A DNA stretch of 64,000 nucleotides, from assembly GCA_002787235.1 (NCBI GenBank), contig PCWG01000032.1, positions 62,001-126,000 on the forward strand, read 5' to 3'. Shown here one piece after another: positions 1 through 8,673 of the stretch (positions are counted from its first letter, which is position 1; every line of letters starts with the position of its first letter). Source of the DNA: Nitrospinae bacterium CG11_big_fil_rev_8_21_14_0_20_45_15. Lineage in GTDB: Bacteria; Nitrospinota; Nitrospinia; Nitrospinales; VA-1. The notes beneath the pieces were generated by a model, which saw only the letters and a list, made by a program, of their open reading frames with translations, was not told the DNA's origin and ran no database searches. The position numbers were made by a program, and so were the translations under genes.

Positions 1-914
1 GAGCATGCCAGGTCGCGCAAAGACCAGCCCCAAATATCAGCGGGTCTTACCAGTATGGCAAGGTTGACCGAATTGCGGCGAAGGCAGATGGGACACCGAC
101 AGCGGGGACGATCAGTCAATCCGAAACTACATTGCTGGGGTCGAGCGGTTATGCCTCTCATTTAAGCGGAGTATCCACAGGCGCGGGTGGGGCGATGTAT
201 TGGCGGTATCGGATCGAGTCGCGGGACGTCCAGCGTTTTATAAGTCAGGCCGGGATATTTTCTGCGAAGGTTTATCACAACGTTGGGTCGGCGCAAAATT
301 TCACGATCACGATCAACAAGGCAAATGCAAAAGACGATTTTTCGGCAGTCACTTTGATCTCCGCGTCGGGGAATTTGAGCGTTGAGGATGCGACGGAGAC
401 GGCGATAGAATTCGCCGTTGCTGACTTGGCGAGTTGCGGCAATGGGATTGAGATCATCGTCAAATGTGATTGTGGTGCTGTAACGACAAAGGATTTTTAT
501 TTGGCCGATTTGCAATTTGAAAAAGGGAATGTGGCGACCGAGCTAGAGCCACGGCCGATTGCTTTGGAATTCGCAATGTGTCAGCGGTATTACCAGCAAT
601 ACGGCGAGGGGTCCAACGAAATGCTCGGGACCTCGGCGGTTCATAGCGCAACCACAGCTTTTGTGATCATCCCATTCCAAACCACTATGCGTACCACGCC
701 GACAGTGACATACGACTCGACACTGTCAAACTATCTTGTTCGCATTTCAGGCAGTAGCCAAACCCCAACCTCACTTAATAATGACGTCATCACCCCAAGG
801 ACAATGAGTATAAACATTGGCATAACAGGAGGAACGGTGGGTGATTGTTGTTTTATGTATTCGCCCCCTGCGGATGGGATCAGTGGTCTTATTAAGTTAA
901 GCGCAGAGCTATAA
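1..914 (+). CDS. Phage tail-fibre-like protein, 3' part (5' end outside window)
   Basis: The reading frame is open from base 3 at the left edge and ends at the TAA at 912-914, so about 303 C-terminal residues are visible and the start lies outside the window. The early segment around 'SYQYGKVDRIAAKADGTPT' and the later 'LEPRPIALEFAMCQRYYQ' resemble segments common in tail-fibre and receptor-binding proteins of tailed phages. The C-terminus is rich in Thr, Ser and Gly, as in beta-structured fibre tips. The next gene starts 16 bp downstream and is tail-related. A TTG at 132 could be read as a start, but the coding-like sequence continues upstream of it. The exact fibre family is not determined. 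Confidence 0.72.
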   Translation, partial: ACQVAQRPAPNISGSYQYGKVDRIAAKADGTPTAGTISQSETTLLGSSGYASHLSGVSTGAGGAMYWRYRIESRDVQRFISQAGIFSAKVYHNVGSAQNFTITINKANAKDDFSAVTLISASGNLSVEDATETAIEFAVADLASCGNGIEIIVKCDCGAVTTKDFYLADLQFEKGNVATELEPRPIALEFAMCQRYYQQYGEGSNEMLGTSAVHSATTAFVIIPFQTTMRTTPTVTYDSTLSNYLVRISGSSQTPTSLNNDVITPRTMSINIGITGGTVGDCCFMYSPPADGISGLIKLSAEL

Positions 915-929
915 GAGAGGATATCAAAA

Positions 930-1349
930 ATGTCAAAGTACAAAATAATCAATGCCCCCAATATTTTGAATACAGAAACAGGCGCGCAAATTCCCAACGA
1001 TCCAGCAAATGCGGACTGGCAAGAATATCAGGAATGGTTGACCGATCCCGCAAATACTCCCGATCCTGCTGATGCGGTCGTAGTGACAGCGGATATGATT
1101 AAAACGGAAGCGCGTCGGCGTATCCTTGAGAAATATCCCGAATGGAAACAGGCGAATCTGACCGCGCGCATGGTGGAGCTGAACAAGATCCGTGCCAGTG
1201 TGGGCAGTTGGACCGCTGGCGAGCAGATGGAGGTCGATGCCATCCAGTCGGCCTGGGATTGGGTCAAGTCCGTGCGTTCCGCATCCGATGCGCTGGAGCT
1301 GATCCTGCCGGTGGATTATCAGGACAACAGCTATTGGCCTGCGTTCTAA
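930..1349 (+). CDS. Phage tail assembly chaperone-like protein
   Basis: This 139-residue protein begins at an ATG preceded by an AGAGAGG-type ribosome binding site. The N-terminal part contains 'IPNDPANADWQEYQEWL', a segment typical of small proteins encoded directly after tail-fibre genes and annotated as tail or fibre assembly chaperones. The C-terminal half is charged and helical and includes 'DWVKSVRSASDAL'. Its position directly behind the tail fibre supports a role in folding or attaching the fibre. I infer the function from this pattern and context; no catalytic motif is present. Confidence 0.65.
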   Translation: MSKYKIINAPNILNTETGAQIPNDPANADWQEYQEWLTDPANTPDPADAVVVTADMIKTEARRRILEKYPEWKQANLTARMVELNKIRASVGSWTAGEQMEVDAIQSAWDWVKSVRSASDALELILPVDYQDNSYWPAF

Positions 1350-1370
1350 AATAGAGAAAGGTTGCAAACA

Positions 1371-1628
1371 ATGACGGTATCGAGAGAAGAATTGGACGCG
1401 ATTTTAGAGCGTCATGTCAAGTCGATCAAAGAGCATATCAGCGACAAGCTTGACCCGATCAGCGAAAATTTGCAGGGACACAGCGCAACCTTGTACGGCA
1501 AGGATGGTCGCAACGGACTGGTCGGCGATGTGACAACGATCAAAACAACGGGACTGGCCTTCAAGTGGATTGCGGGCTCGGGTTTCTTTGCGGGAATTTC
1601 AAAATGGATTCACGAATTTTATAAATGA
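1371..1628 (+). CDS. Small phage protein with C-terminal hydrophobic segment
   Basis: This predicted protein has 85 residues. I choose the ATG at 1371 because an AGAAAGG ribosome binding site at about 1355-1361 lies 9 bases upstream; an in-frame TTG at 1362 overlaps that site. The N-terminal two thirds is amphipathic and charged (EELDAILERHVKSIKEHI). The last 25 residues include a hydrophobic stretch with Gly and Phe that could insert in the membrane. Small proteins with this layout at the end of tail operons are often haemolysin XhlA-like or holin accessory proteins, but no family is recognised here. Confidence 0.6.
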   Translation: MTVSREELDAILERHVKSIKEHISDKLDPISENLQGHSATLYGKDGRNGLVGDVTTIKTTGLAFKWIAGSGFFAGISKWIHEFYK

Positions 1629-1670
1629 GCGGGAGGGCAGTGAATCGGGTGGGGCGGATTTTGTCGGTCG

Positions 1671-2066
1671 TTACTTTTGGAAAGTTTCGATGACATCTTT
1701 GATGTCCTGCACGATGGTTTTGATGTTGAAGGGTTTAGTGATCATCGCGTTCATTCCGGCATTGAGGTAGCGTTGTCGATCTTCTTCGGAGGTGTTGGCG
1801 GTGAGGGCAATGATGGGGATGGGTGTTTTTTCGGGATGCTCGCCTTCATATTTTCTGATTTCGCGGGTGGAATCTATGCCCCCCATGACCGGCATTTGCA
1901 CGTCCATCAAAATGACATCGAAAGTTCCCGCTTTGTAGGTCTCAAAGGCTTGCAAACCGTCTTCAGCGGTGGTGACGTTGTGACCGCGCCGGGTGAGAAG
2001 CTTGACGCCGAGAGACAGGTTCATGGCGGTGTCGTCTGCCAGCAGAATATTTAAAATATCATTCAT
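1671..2066 (-). CDS. Single-domain response regulator (CheY-like receiver)
   Basis: This is a 131-residue stand-alone receiver domain. Acidic residues near the N-terminus (LLADDTAMN), the phospho-acceptor Asp in 'DVILMDVQMPVMGG', the switch Thr in 'ALTANTS' and the Lys in 'ITKPFN' are all present, so it should be phosphorylatable. No output domain follows. The ATG at 2066 lies only 6 bases from a perfect TATAAT, suggesting a leaderless message; a TTG at 2081 is the alternative start. It sits between the phage tail genes and the phage-type repressor on the opposite strand from the tail genes, so it may be a phage moron or a host gene at the prophage edge. No partner kinase is nearby. Confidence 0.85.
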   Translation of the reverse strand: MNDILNILLADDTAMNLSLGVKLLTRRGHNVTTAEDGLQAFETYKAGTFDVILMDVQMPVMGGIDSTREIRKYEGEHPEKTPIPIIALTANTSEEDRQRYLNAGMNAMITKPFNIKTIVQDIKDVIETFQK

Positions 2067-2072
2067 CCCTTT

Positions 2073-2101
2073 ATTATACAAAGTGTTGTATTAAATGTGA
2101 A
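2073..2101 (-). promoter_or_regulatory. Sigma70-type promoter of the receiver gene
   Basis: On the minus strand TTCACA (2096-2101) is followed after 17 bp by a perfect TATAAT (2073-2078). Only AAAGGG separates the -10 box from the ATG at 2066, so transcription would be expected to start at or next to the A of the start codon. Confidence 0.6.
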
Positions 2102-2167
2102 TGAAAAATTTAAATTGGGGTGGTTTTTCTATAACATTGTCTTTCGCAGTTTATTTTAAAGCTTCTT

Positions 2168-3055
2168 TTACAGTTCTTTCCAGGCTCCTATGATGCGTCC
2201 GACGATGGGGTCGGGCTCTTCTGCCAGATTGATGATCTGCACTTCGGAGATGGGATTAATGGGCCGCAGGATGAGCAGTTCTTTATGGACCTCCAGGTAT
2301 TTTGCGGTCAATCCTTCCTGATAGTAGATGGCGAATATTTTATTTTTCTGGATGCTTTTGTCGTCGCGATCGATCACCACAATATCGCCAGAATGCAACA
2401 TGGGCTCCATCGACTGTCCATCGACCCGGCTCGCAACCAGGTTACTGCGTTTGCCAGCGGCGCGGATGTGGAGCAGGACATAGTCTTCGACATTGTCTTC
2501 CTGAATGATGGGCTGACCGGCGGCGATGAACGAATCGGTGAGCGGGATGGAGACATAGTCCTCGGCAGAAATTTTGGGCGTCGTCCGCGTGCTGGTGGAT
2601 TTGAAAACCTTGAGTTCTGGAACCGGGGCATGCTGTTGCTCGGTGATGAAAAAATACTGCGGCAAAACATCCAAAGCCTGTGCGAGTGCCGCAATTTCCT
2701 TTGTGGATAAAGGCCAGGCTCCCTCTTCGATCAAGTCGTAAAGGGTCAAACTCAATCCCATTTTTTCTGCAAGTTGTTCGCGGCTCCAGCCTTTATTTTT
2801 CCGAAAAAAAACAATATTTTTTACCACCGTTTTTAACAGGGTCGTTTTTTTGACCTGCCCCGCCACCAGCCATTGCAGGTTGACGCCCGAGTGCCGGGCA
2901 ATCTTTTCCAGTGTGGCGGAGCCGGGAGCGCGACGGCGCGAGATGGATTTTTGCATGGCGGGATAGTTCAGGCCGCAGTCCTTGCAGAAATCGACCAGCG
3001 ATTGCTTTCCCTTCAGAGACTCTATTCGATTGAGAATGTTTTCTTCGTCGTTCAA
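2168..3055 (-). CDS. Phage repressor, two HTH domains plus S24 peptidase (CI/LexA type)
   Basis: This 295-residue protein should hold the prophage in lysogeny and be inactivated by RecA-stimulated self-cleavage. Residues about 1-70 look like a CI-type helix-turn-helix (LEKIARHSGVNLQWLVAG). Residues about 75-140 form a second XRE helix-turn-helix (WSREQLAEKMGLSLTLYD). Residues about 165-295 are a LexA/S24 domain with a cleavage-type Ala-Gly in 'SFIAAGQP', the catalytic Ser in 'VDGQSMEPML' and a Lys in 'LTAKYLEV'. The start is TTG with AGGGGT 9 bases upstream. The gene is divergent from the early operon at 3243, and the region between them is the likely operator. Confidence 0.88.
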   Translation of the reverse strand: MNDEENILNRIESLKGKQSLVDFCKDCGLNYPAMQKSISRRRAPGSATLEKIARHSGVNLQWLVAGQVKKTTLLKTVVKNIVFFRKNKGWSREQLAEKMGLSLTLYDLIEEGAWPLSTKEIAALAQALDVLPQYFFITEQQHAPVPELKVFKSTSTRTTPKISAEDYVSIPLTDSFIAAGQPIIQEDNVEDYVLLHIRAAGKRSNLVASRVDGQSMEPMLHSGDIVVIDRDDKSIQKNKIFAIYYQEGLTAKYLEVHKELLILRPINPISEVQIINLAEEPDPIVGRIIGAWKEL

Positions 3056-3075
3056 GGCAAGGGCACCCCTGTATT

Positions 3076-3130
3076 ATTTTCGCTTAATTTTCGCTTTTTG
3101 GTTGACAGTAAGAGAATTTTGTCCGATATT
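3076..3130 (+). promoter_or_regulatory. Early promoter with tandem operator-like repeats
   Basis: Two copies of ATTTTCGCTT lie at 3076-3085 and 3087-3096, spaced one helical turn (11 bp) apart. Immediately downstream TTGACA (3102-3107) is followed after 17 bp by GATATT (3125-3130), a plausible sigma70 promoter reading toward 3243. The arrangement fits a repressor-controlled early phage promoter. The binding protein is inferred to be the divergent repressor. Confidence 0.5.
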
Positions 3131-3242
3131 GATATTCGGAAGTAGACAAATGGCTTTTATTTTCAGATCGGGTTCATGGTCTCACAAATTCAAACGGAGT
3201 GACTTCCGTTCTTTGGTTAATGTTCAGAATAGGGGAAGGATT

Positions 3243-5474
3243 ATGATCAAGCAATTAAAAATTGAGGGTTTTAAAGATCAGTGGAGAGATATCTGTTTGA
3301 CGGGTCTCGATTTGTTCACATCGGACAATGTCAATGGCGTCGGTAAATCTGCGGTTCTGGAATCGTTCAAGCTGGCGGTTCTGGGCGAGCTTCCGGGTCG
3401 GGCCAAAAATCTGGATGACATCATGAAGTTCACTTCTCACGATGAGATGAGTGTGGGGGCGGAATACGACGATGGAACGCGGTCGGTGTGTTTCAAACGA
3501 AAGTTTTACCGGGAAGGCAAGCAGGGCGAGCGACGTCCGGTTTTGATCGATCGGGTGGCTTTGAAATATGAGGAAGGCAATCACTGGATTCTGCAAAACA
3601 TTGGTGCGGCTTCGATTGGTTTTGATCCGAATGAATTTTTGAACATGAGCGGGCCCAAAAAACTGCAATGGATCATTGCACATTCTCCTGAATCGTGGGC
3701 GATGACTCAGGAATGGGTGCTGTTGGTGTTTCTGGCTAAGCTGACGGAAAAATACCTGGGCGCGGGTCTGGTGTCACATTTGCTGGCTCCCTATGGCATC
3801 AGCGGGATGGAGGCTTTGTATGATCCGAAATCCCCAGCTCCTCTAGCGGTACTCATTCAGGTTTTGACAGAGGCGTTTGAAAAACAGGAACCGGAGTTGT
3901 GGAAGATCATCGACCGGGTTCTGGACAGTTGTTGTCAGGTTTGGTCGGGATCGGCATCGGGTGAGGAGAATCTGAAATCAATCCAGAGATTTTTGAAATC
4001 GGTGAGCGGGGAACGCAAGGGAGCCATTCGAGAACAGGGTTCTGCCATTGCTTGTATGAAGAAAGGCGAGCATCTTCCGGTTTTGGACTCTGCGGACACG
4101 GAACGCAATGCGGTTCGTGCATTGGAAAAGGAAATGGAATCGCTTTGCATTGCCTTGGAGCGGGCAAAAGTTTGTCATCAATCGGAAAGGAAACGCGAGG
4201 AACGCAAGCATTGGTTGCGGGATGAAATATCGCGTCTGGCGAATCAGGTGCCCTCTGGCAATGAGAATTTGGAAGGGCGGATTGCAGAATTGAGTCAGGG
4301 TCAGGTGAACCTGCTTCCACTTGAGGAAGAGCTGGAACGGGTGAAAGTGGCTTACGATCTGTCCTGCGAGGAATGCAACGCGGTCCAGCGTGAAGAAAAG
4401 GAACTTTCTCAGCGGACTTTGTTGATAAGGGAGAAGGCGGAAGCGGTGGACTCGGCACGCATTCGATGTCCGGTGGCAGAATCCATCGTTTGTGACACGA
4501 ATATGGAACCTTACCGTTCTGCTCTGCGTGCGGAAATGGCTGAACTCGAATCGAGTCATGAAAAAATTCAGTTGCGGATTGAGGAACTGGAACGGAACAA
4601 AGAAAGCAATCATTTGAATAAAACCAGTGCGTCAACGCGACTGGAAACAGCAAAGACCTGGAACGACAGGATCAAACGGCAATTGGAGGAGTTGAAAGAA
4701 AAGCAGGCTTTCATCCAAAGGGAGGCATCGCGATTGTCAGGAATGGCCAATGCGTACCGCAATGAATTGTTTGAGTTGGAACGCAATTACCCTTTTGAAA
4801 ATGAAAAACTCAACCCTGCGCCCTGGGAGGAATTGGAAAGCAGGAAAGTGGTTCTGCTGGCGGAAAAAAATCAGCACGAAGAAAAACTGGAGTCGATTCT
4901 GCGCGAAGAAGGGAAAAGAAGAAGTCTGAAAGAATTTCAGACAAAGAAACGCGAGTCGGAAAAGGAACTTGAAGTTTTGAAAGTGCTGGAGACCCTTGCC
5001 GGACCGGGCGGGATGAGTAGGGAGATCGCGGTTTCTGCGGCGGTGGCACTCGAAAAAGAAGTGGGTGAGGCCCTGCGATTGCTGGATGAAAATCTGAAAT
5101 TTGCGGTTGATTTGCGCGGTCGGGAAATGGTGTTGGGCTGGAACCATGACGAGAAACTCATTCCCCTGTTCACCATCAATTCAGGTCATTTTATGTTGTT
5201 CATCGTTCCTTTTTTGGCAACGCTGGTGGCGCGTCTGGCGCGTCTGCGCGAAAAAGCGGGCAAGCGTACTCTGAGGGCACTTTGCATTGAGGCCGAAGCA
5301 CTCACACCCGGCAATCTGGAAATTTTACTCAATGGATTGTCGCGAATGAAAGACGCGGGATATGTGGACAATGTTCTGGTCGCGCATTACAGCTCGGTCA
5401 AAGATCCTGCGTTGTTGCATGGCTTTCATGAACATATTCTCAAGGCGAGTGAAGCGGTTGCAAATGCCGCCTGA
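3243..5474 (+). CDS. Rad50/SbcC-like phage ATPase with long coiled coil
   Basis: This 743-residue protein starts at the ATG at 3243, right behind AGGGGAAGGA. An open frame continues upstream to 2982 but has no comparable start. The P-loop is 'NVNGVGKS' at residues 29-36. About 300 residues of Glu/Lys-rich coiled coil follow, interrupted by a Cys-containing turn (CPVAESIVC) where Rad50 proteins carry the zinc hook. The C-terminal lobe has 'INSGHFMLF' where ABC ATPases carry a signature motif and 'LCIEAEALTPGN' in the Walker B place, so both are diverged. Proteins of this type serve phage recombination and DNA processing, usually with a nuclease; none is seen next to it. Confidence 0.72.
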   Translation: MIKQLKIEGFKDQWRDICLTGLDLFTSDNVNGVGKSAVLESFKLAVLGELPGRAKNLDDIMKFTSHDEMSVGAEYDDGTRSVCFKRKFYREGKQGERRPVLIDRVALKYEEGNHWILQNIGAASIGFDPNEFLNMSGPKKLQWIIAHSPESWAMTQEWVLLVFLAKLTEKYLGAGLVSHLLAPYGISGMEALYDPKSPAPLAVLIQVLTEAFEKQEPELWKIIDRVLDSCCQVWSGSASGEENLKSIQRFLKSVSGERKGAIREQGSAIACMKKGEHLPVLDSADTERNAVRALEKEMESLCIALERAKVCHQSERKREERKHWLRDEISRLANQVPSGNENLEGRIAELSQGQVNLLPLEEELERVKVAYDLSCEECNAVQREEKELSQRTLLIREKAEAVDSARIRCPVAESIVCDTNMEPYRSALRAEMAELESSHEKIQLRIEELERNKESNHLNKTSASTRLETAKTWNDRIKRQLEELKEKQAFIQREASRLSGMANAYRNELFELERNYPFENEKLNPAPWEELESRKVVLLAEKNQHEEKLESILREEGKRRSLKEFQTKKRESEKELEVLKVLETLAGPGGMSREIAVSAAVALEKEVGEALRLLDENLKFAVDLRGREMVLGWNHDEKLIPLFTINSGHFMLFIVPFLATLVARLARLREKAGKRTLRALCIEAEALTPGNLEILLNGLSRMKDAGYVDNVLVAHYSSVKDPALLHGFHEHILKASEAVANAA

Positions 5475-5536
5475 ATTTACGCAAGCAATTGAGAAAATTG
5501 TAGCACGGTTTTTCATGAAAGGAATCCGCGACTGAA

Positions 5537-5959
5537 ATGAAAATGAGAAAATTGAGAGTGAGAAGGTTCCGCCCAAAACGGTCGCGAGCTTTCATGCGAT
5601 GCCATATTGTGAATCGGGTCATGGAAACGGGAGAGGAGGTCAAGCGCGGCTGTGGCGGTCTCAGCATGGTAGCGGATGAAGTGGGTGGGCACTGTCTGTA
5701 CTGCGGCAATTTTTATTACAGAAAAAAACTGCCGCTGGAGGTGCTCTGGTTTCACTTCAAAATATCCCGTGAATACTGGAGTGTGCGGCGCGGACCTGAG
5801 CTGGAGTACATCAACGGATTTCCAGTGGATGGAGTTGCCGATCCATTGCCAAAAAAATTGCGGATCGATCTGGACGAAACCCTGCCACCGGAGTGGTTCG
5901 CACATTTCATGAGTTTCGACGAAGAGCAATTCAAAAAATATCTCAAAAATAAATTTTAG
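5537..5959 (+). CDS. Hypothetical phage protein with CxxC
   Basis: This 140-residue protein begins at an ATG with AAAGGAAT about 12 bases upstream. Residues 1-25 are very basic. A single CxxC occurs in 'GGHCLYCGNFYYRKK', which may be half of a metal site. The rest is rich in aromatic residues and acidic at the end. It lies 62 bp after the Rad50-like ATPase and 27 bp before the next gene, so all three probably form one early phage operon. No family is recognised. Possible roles include DNA binding or a nuclease cofactor, but nothing in the sequence decides this. Confidence 0.55.
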   Translation: MKMRKLRVRRFRPKRSRAFMRCHIVNRVMETGEEVKRGCGGLSMVADEVGGHCLYCGNFYYRKKLPLEVLWFHFKISREYWSVRRGPELEYINGFPVDGVADPLPKKLRIDLDETLPPEWFAHFMSFDEEQFKKYLKNKF

Positions 5960-5986
5960 AAAATAAACTTAACCTGTTCAATATTT

Positions 5987-6361
5987 ATGACAGATGCGAG
6001 GAAAGCGGATATGGAACTGAAAGAAGTGGGCTACGATTCCTGTTCATCAAATGCGGGGTTGGCGGAAGATCGAAACCTGAGGTACATTGCGCCCAATCAG
6101 CTGGAATACCTGCAAAGCGGCTACAGAGAGGAACGCTGGGAAGGAGAATATTTTCCACGCAAGCAATATGATTATTTGAAAAAGATGCGCATCGATCTGG
6201 AGAGGTTTCAGTTGACAGACAAGCAGATGATCGCTGTGAGTCTGGTTTTTTATGGCGGATTGCAAAAAAACCGGGCCGCCGGGGTCATGAAGATCAGCGC
6301 GCAGGCGGTGGACGAGCATCTCAAAGCGGCACTGAAAAAAATTGGCGCAGGTTTGGGGTGA
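5987..6361 (+). CDS. Small protein with sigma-region-4-like helix-turn-helix
   Basis: This protein has 124 residues. The C-terminal half contains 'LTDKQMIAVSLVFYGGLQ' followed by 'NRAAGVMKISAQAVDEHL', a pattern like sigma70 region 4 or LuxR-type helix-turn-helix domains: an alpha-rich start, a turn, and a recognition helix with conserved Ala and Val. Phage late-gene activators with such a domain usually end the early operon and precede the terminase genes. Here no terminase follows; the next gene is on the other strand. The role as late activator is inferred. Confidence 0.58.
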   Translation: MTDARKADMELKEVGYDSCSSNAGLAEDRNLRYIAPNQLEYLQSGYREERWEGEYFPRKQYDYLKKMRIDLERFQLTDKQMIAVSLVFYGGLQKNRAAGVMKISAQAVDEHLKAALKKIGAGLG

Positions 6362-6456
6362 AAATCAGACTGATGGGATTTCCTGTTTATATCTGAGCGT
6401 GTGATTTTTACTTCCATTCTCTGGAAGTTGGGGAGGGATCAAGAAGGGGCAACGGA

Positions 6457-8310
6457 TCAACTGCTGAAATTTTTTGCCAGATAAGATTTGCAATTGGGAT
6501 TCTGGGTCATTTGCAGGATGACACTTTCATTGACGGCGACGTTGGGCAAGGCCGTTTTGCGGATATAATAGGAAAACGCACCCCATAAAGCATTGATGTC
6601 GTGAAATTTATTGTAGGTAGAAAGAATATTGGTCATGTTGGTCACAGTTTTCCCCTCCACACCATCAAACAGAACAAAAGTCTGCATTGCCAGGTCGTAC
6701 AATAATTGATTGAGTTCTTCGGATGCAATTTTGAGAAAGGTGAACTTGCTCACGTTCTTTTTAATAGAAGCATTTCCGGAAGAGAGTATGGAAAGATTGT
6801 GCGCGACGTTTTTGAGCACAGGATGGATAGAATCCCAGATTTCCTTATTTTCGAGACGTCGTTCGAGGCGTTGCCGATCGATTTTTCCACCGAAGGTTTT
6901 CTGAAAAGTCATCAGAACGTTGTTCAACTCACGCGCTTTCTCAGGATAAGTTTTTCGAATGTTGGTTTCGATTTCCTTATCGTATTTTTTCATCAAGGTC
7001 AAAAATTCGTTTTTATCTATGGGTTCGTCGTCTTGTATTTTTTTGGTTATTTTTGACAGATTCTGAAAGAGATGATTTTTTGTTTCTTCAGGGTACCAAA
7101 AATCAATTTCCTGAATGATTAGGTTGATGCGTTCAAGGATATCCCGGCCAAATTTCTTTTCATGATGTGGGGTGATGGCGATGGTTATATCATCTTCATC
7201 TTTTTCTCTGACGATGATATTGAAATTATTGGCTTCCAGTTTTTCAAAAATCATGTCCAGCCTGGAAAAAGGAATTTTCCGTTGTGCAACAAGTTCCTTG
7301 GTTTCTTCAAGGATTGTTTTCAGACGAAGTTTCTCAGCTTCGTTGATCGATTGCGAGAACAGGGCCTTTTCTTTTTTCTCAATTCTCTCTTCATTATAGA
7401 TGATGAGACTTTTTTGAAGTTCTTCAAACTCGACCAGCATGGAGCGGATACTCTTCACCGCTTTTCTGTAACAATAGCGTTTATCCACTTTTTTGACGAG
7501 CTGATTTAAAAACGCATCGGCCTCAAAAATATCGTTCATTTTTATGATTGAAAATTCTTTATCACGAACGCGGTTTAAAAAGGATTCCAATTCCGGTTCG
7601 GCTTTTCTTTCATTCAACAGAGGTTCAATGGTTTTGCAGATTTGCTGGTACTTGGCATTGATGGGCCAGTAGGCTTCAGGGGTATTTTCGTAAAACTGGA
7701 ATTTTGAAAATTGTCCATTCAGCGTTCGCAGTTCATTGTAGCCGCGAATGTTTTCGTTGCCGTCGATGTATCCGTTTAAAAACTGACGGATTGTGATTTC
7801 CCGGTCTTCTACTTTTTCAACGATACTTTTGATTTCTGGTAAAACAGAAATGTCTGCATTGGAAGGGCGGGAATAAAATCTTTCGAGGTGGACGATCTCT
7901 TGTCGAATTGCCGGGATCAGCATATCGATCGGATCGAGTATGATATCGATCGATTTGAAAATTTCCTGCCGGTACATGTCCAGCTTTGCTTCGTATTGAT
8001 CTTCAACTATCTGGGCAATCTCTTGCCGCATGGTAGTGAACAACTGGCCTAGGTTGTTGAGGTGTTGCAGTTCCAGTCTGGCACTCAGGCCGGGTTTGCT
8101 CAAAGTCTGTTCGACTACCTTTAAAACCCCTTGCAGTTTGGGCTTTTGAGAATTCACAACAGATATCAGATGAGCTCTCTCCTCTTCGGGAGTATTGCTC
8201 TTGGGCTCAATGGTGGGAACAGTTGCTATTTTTTCCGCACACAGGGAAAACTGCCCATCGAGAATTTCGATCTGATTCTTAATTATTTGAATTTGCTCAG
8301 GGTTCAGCAT
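6457..8310 (-). CDS. Large hypothetical alpha-helical protein, unknown function
   Basis: This 617-residue protein is charged and almost entirely helical by composition, with several stretches likely to form coiled coils (for example residues about 290-350, 'LRLKTILEETKELVAQRK'). I see no signal peptide, membrane segment, P-loop or recognisable catalytic motif. The coding sequence is more AT-rich than the neighbouring conserved genes. The ATG has no good ribosome binding site. It stands alone, convergent with the phage early operon and followed upstream by about 750 bp of nearly gene-free DNA, which suggests accessory DNA. It could be a phage-borne or defence-related scaffold, but there is no direct evidence. 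Confidence 0.65.
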   Translation of the reverse strand: MLNPEQIQIIKNQIEILDGQFSLCAEKIATVPTIEPKSNTPEEERAHLISVVNSQKPKLQGVLKVVEQTLSKPGLSARLELQHLNNLGQLFTTMRQEIAQIVEDQYEAKLDMYRQEIFKSIDIILDPIDMLIPAIRQEIVHLERFYSRPSNADISVLPEIKSIVEKVEDREITIRQFLNGYIDGNENIRGYNELRTLNGQFSKFQFYENTPEAYWPINAKYQQICKTIEPLLNERKAEPELESFLNRVRDKEFSIIKMNDIFEADAFLNQLVKKVDKRYCYRKAVKSIRSMLVEFEELQKSLIIYNEERIEKKEKALFSQSINEAEKLRLKTILEETKELVAQRKIPFSRLDMIFEKLEANNFNIIVREKDEDDITIAITPHHEKKFGRDILERINLIIQEIDFWYPEETKNHLFQNLSKITKKIQDDEPIDKNEFLTLMKKYDKEIETNIRKTYPEKARELNNVLMTFQKTFGGKIDRQRLERRLENKEIWDSIHPVLKNVAHNLSILSSGNASIKKNVSKFTFLKIASEELNQLLYDLAMQTFVLFDGVEGKTVTNMTNILSTYNKFHDINALWGAFSYYIRKTALPNVAVNESVILQMTQNPNCKSYLAKNFSS

Positions 8311-8673
8311 TATTTGTTTATGGAAAAACTTAAAGGGCGTTTCTATAAAGTATGCAATTTACCCTAAGGCAATTCGCAGGCCCTCATTGTGCCAGGCCGT
8401 TGGTGACTGATATTAATTTTGATAAATGCCCCGGATAATTGTTACTCAAAAGCTAAACAAGATTTAGAAAAAAATTCAGTTGTATTCACGCACTTACGAA
8501 AGCCAAAAAGTTTTGATCAGAGAATACCGAACATTCACCTTATAATCATTTTGTAAACAGTGTTTGAATTATAAGAAATTCAAAAAGATGCACTATGATA
8601 ATTGAAAAAGCAAGGAATTGGCAAGCAAAAAATTTTGTAAGTACCTCAAAAAGCTAGCGTTTTGCTAATTTTA
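8311..8673. other. AT-rich stretch without recognisable gene
   Basis: I see no credible open frame, RNA gene or strong terminator here. The stretch is AT-rich and lies between the start of the 617-aa gene and a startless open frame. Confidence 0.5.

Noticed and set aside
3907-4653. Long open frame on the minus strand (248 codons)
   Set aside because: It is antisense to the coiled-coil region of the Rad50-like ATPase; the Pro/Ser-rich translation is typical for the reverse of Glu/Lys codons.
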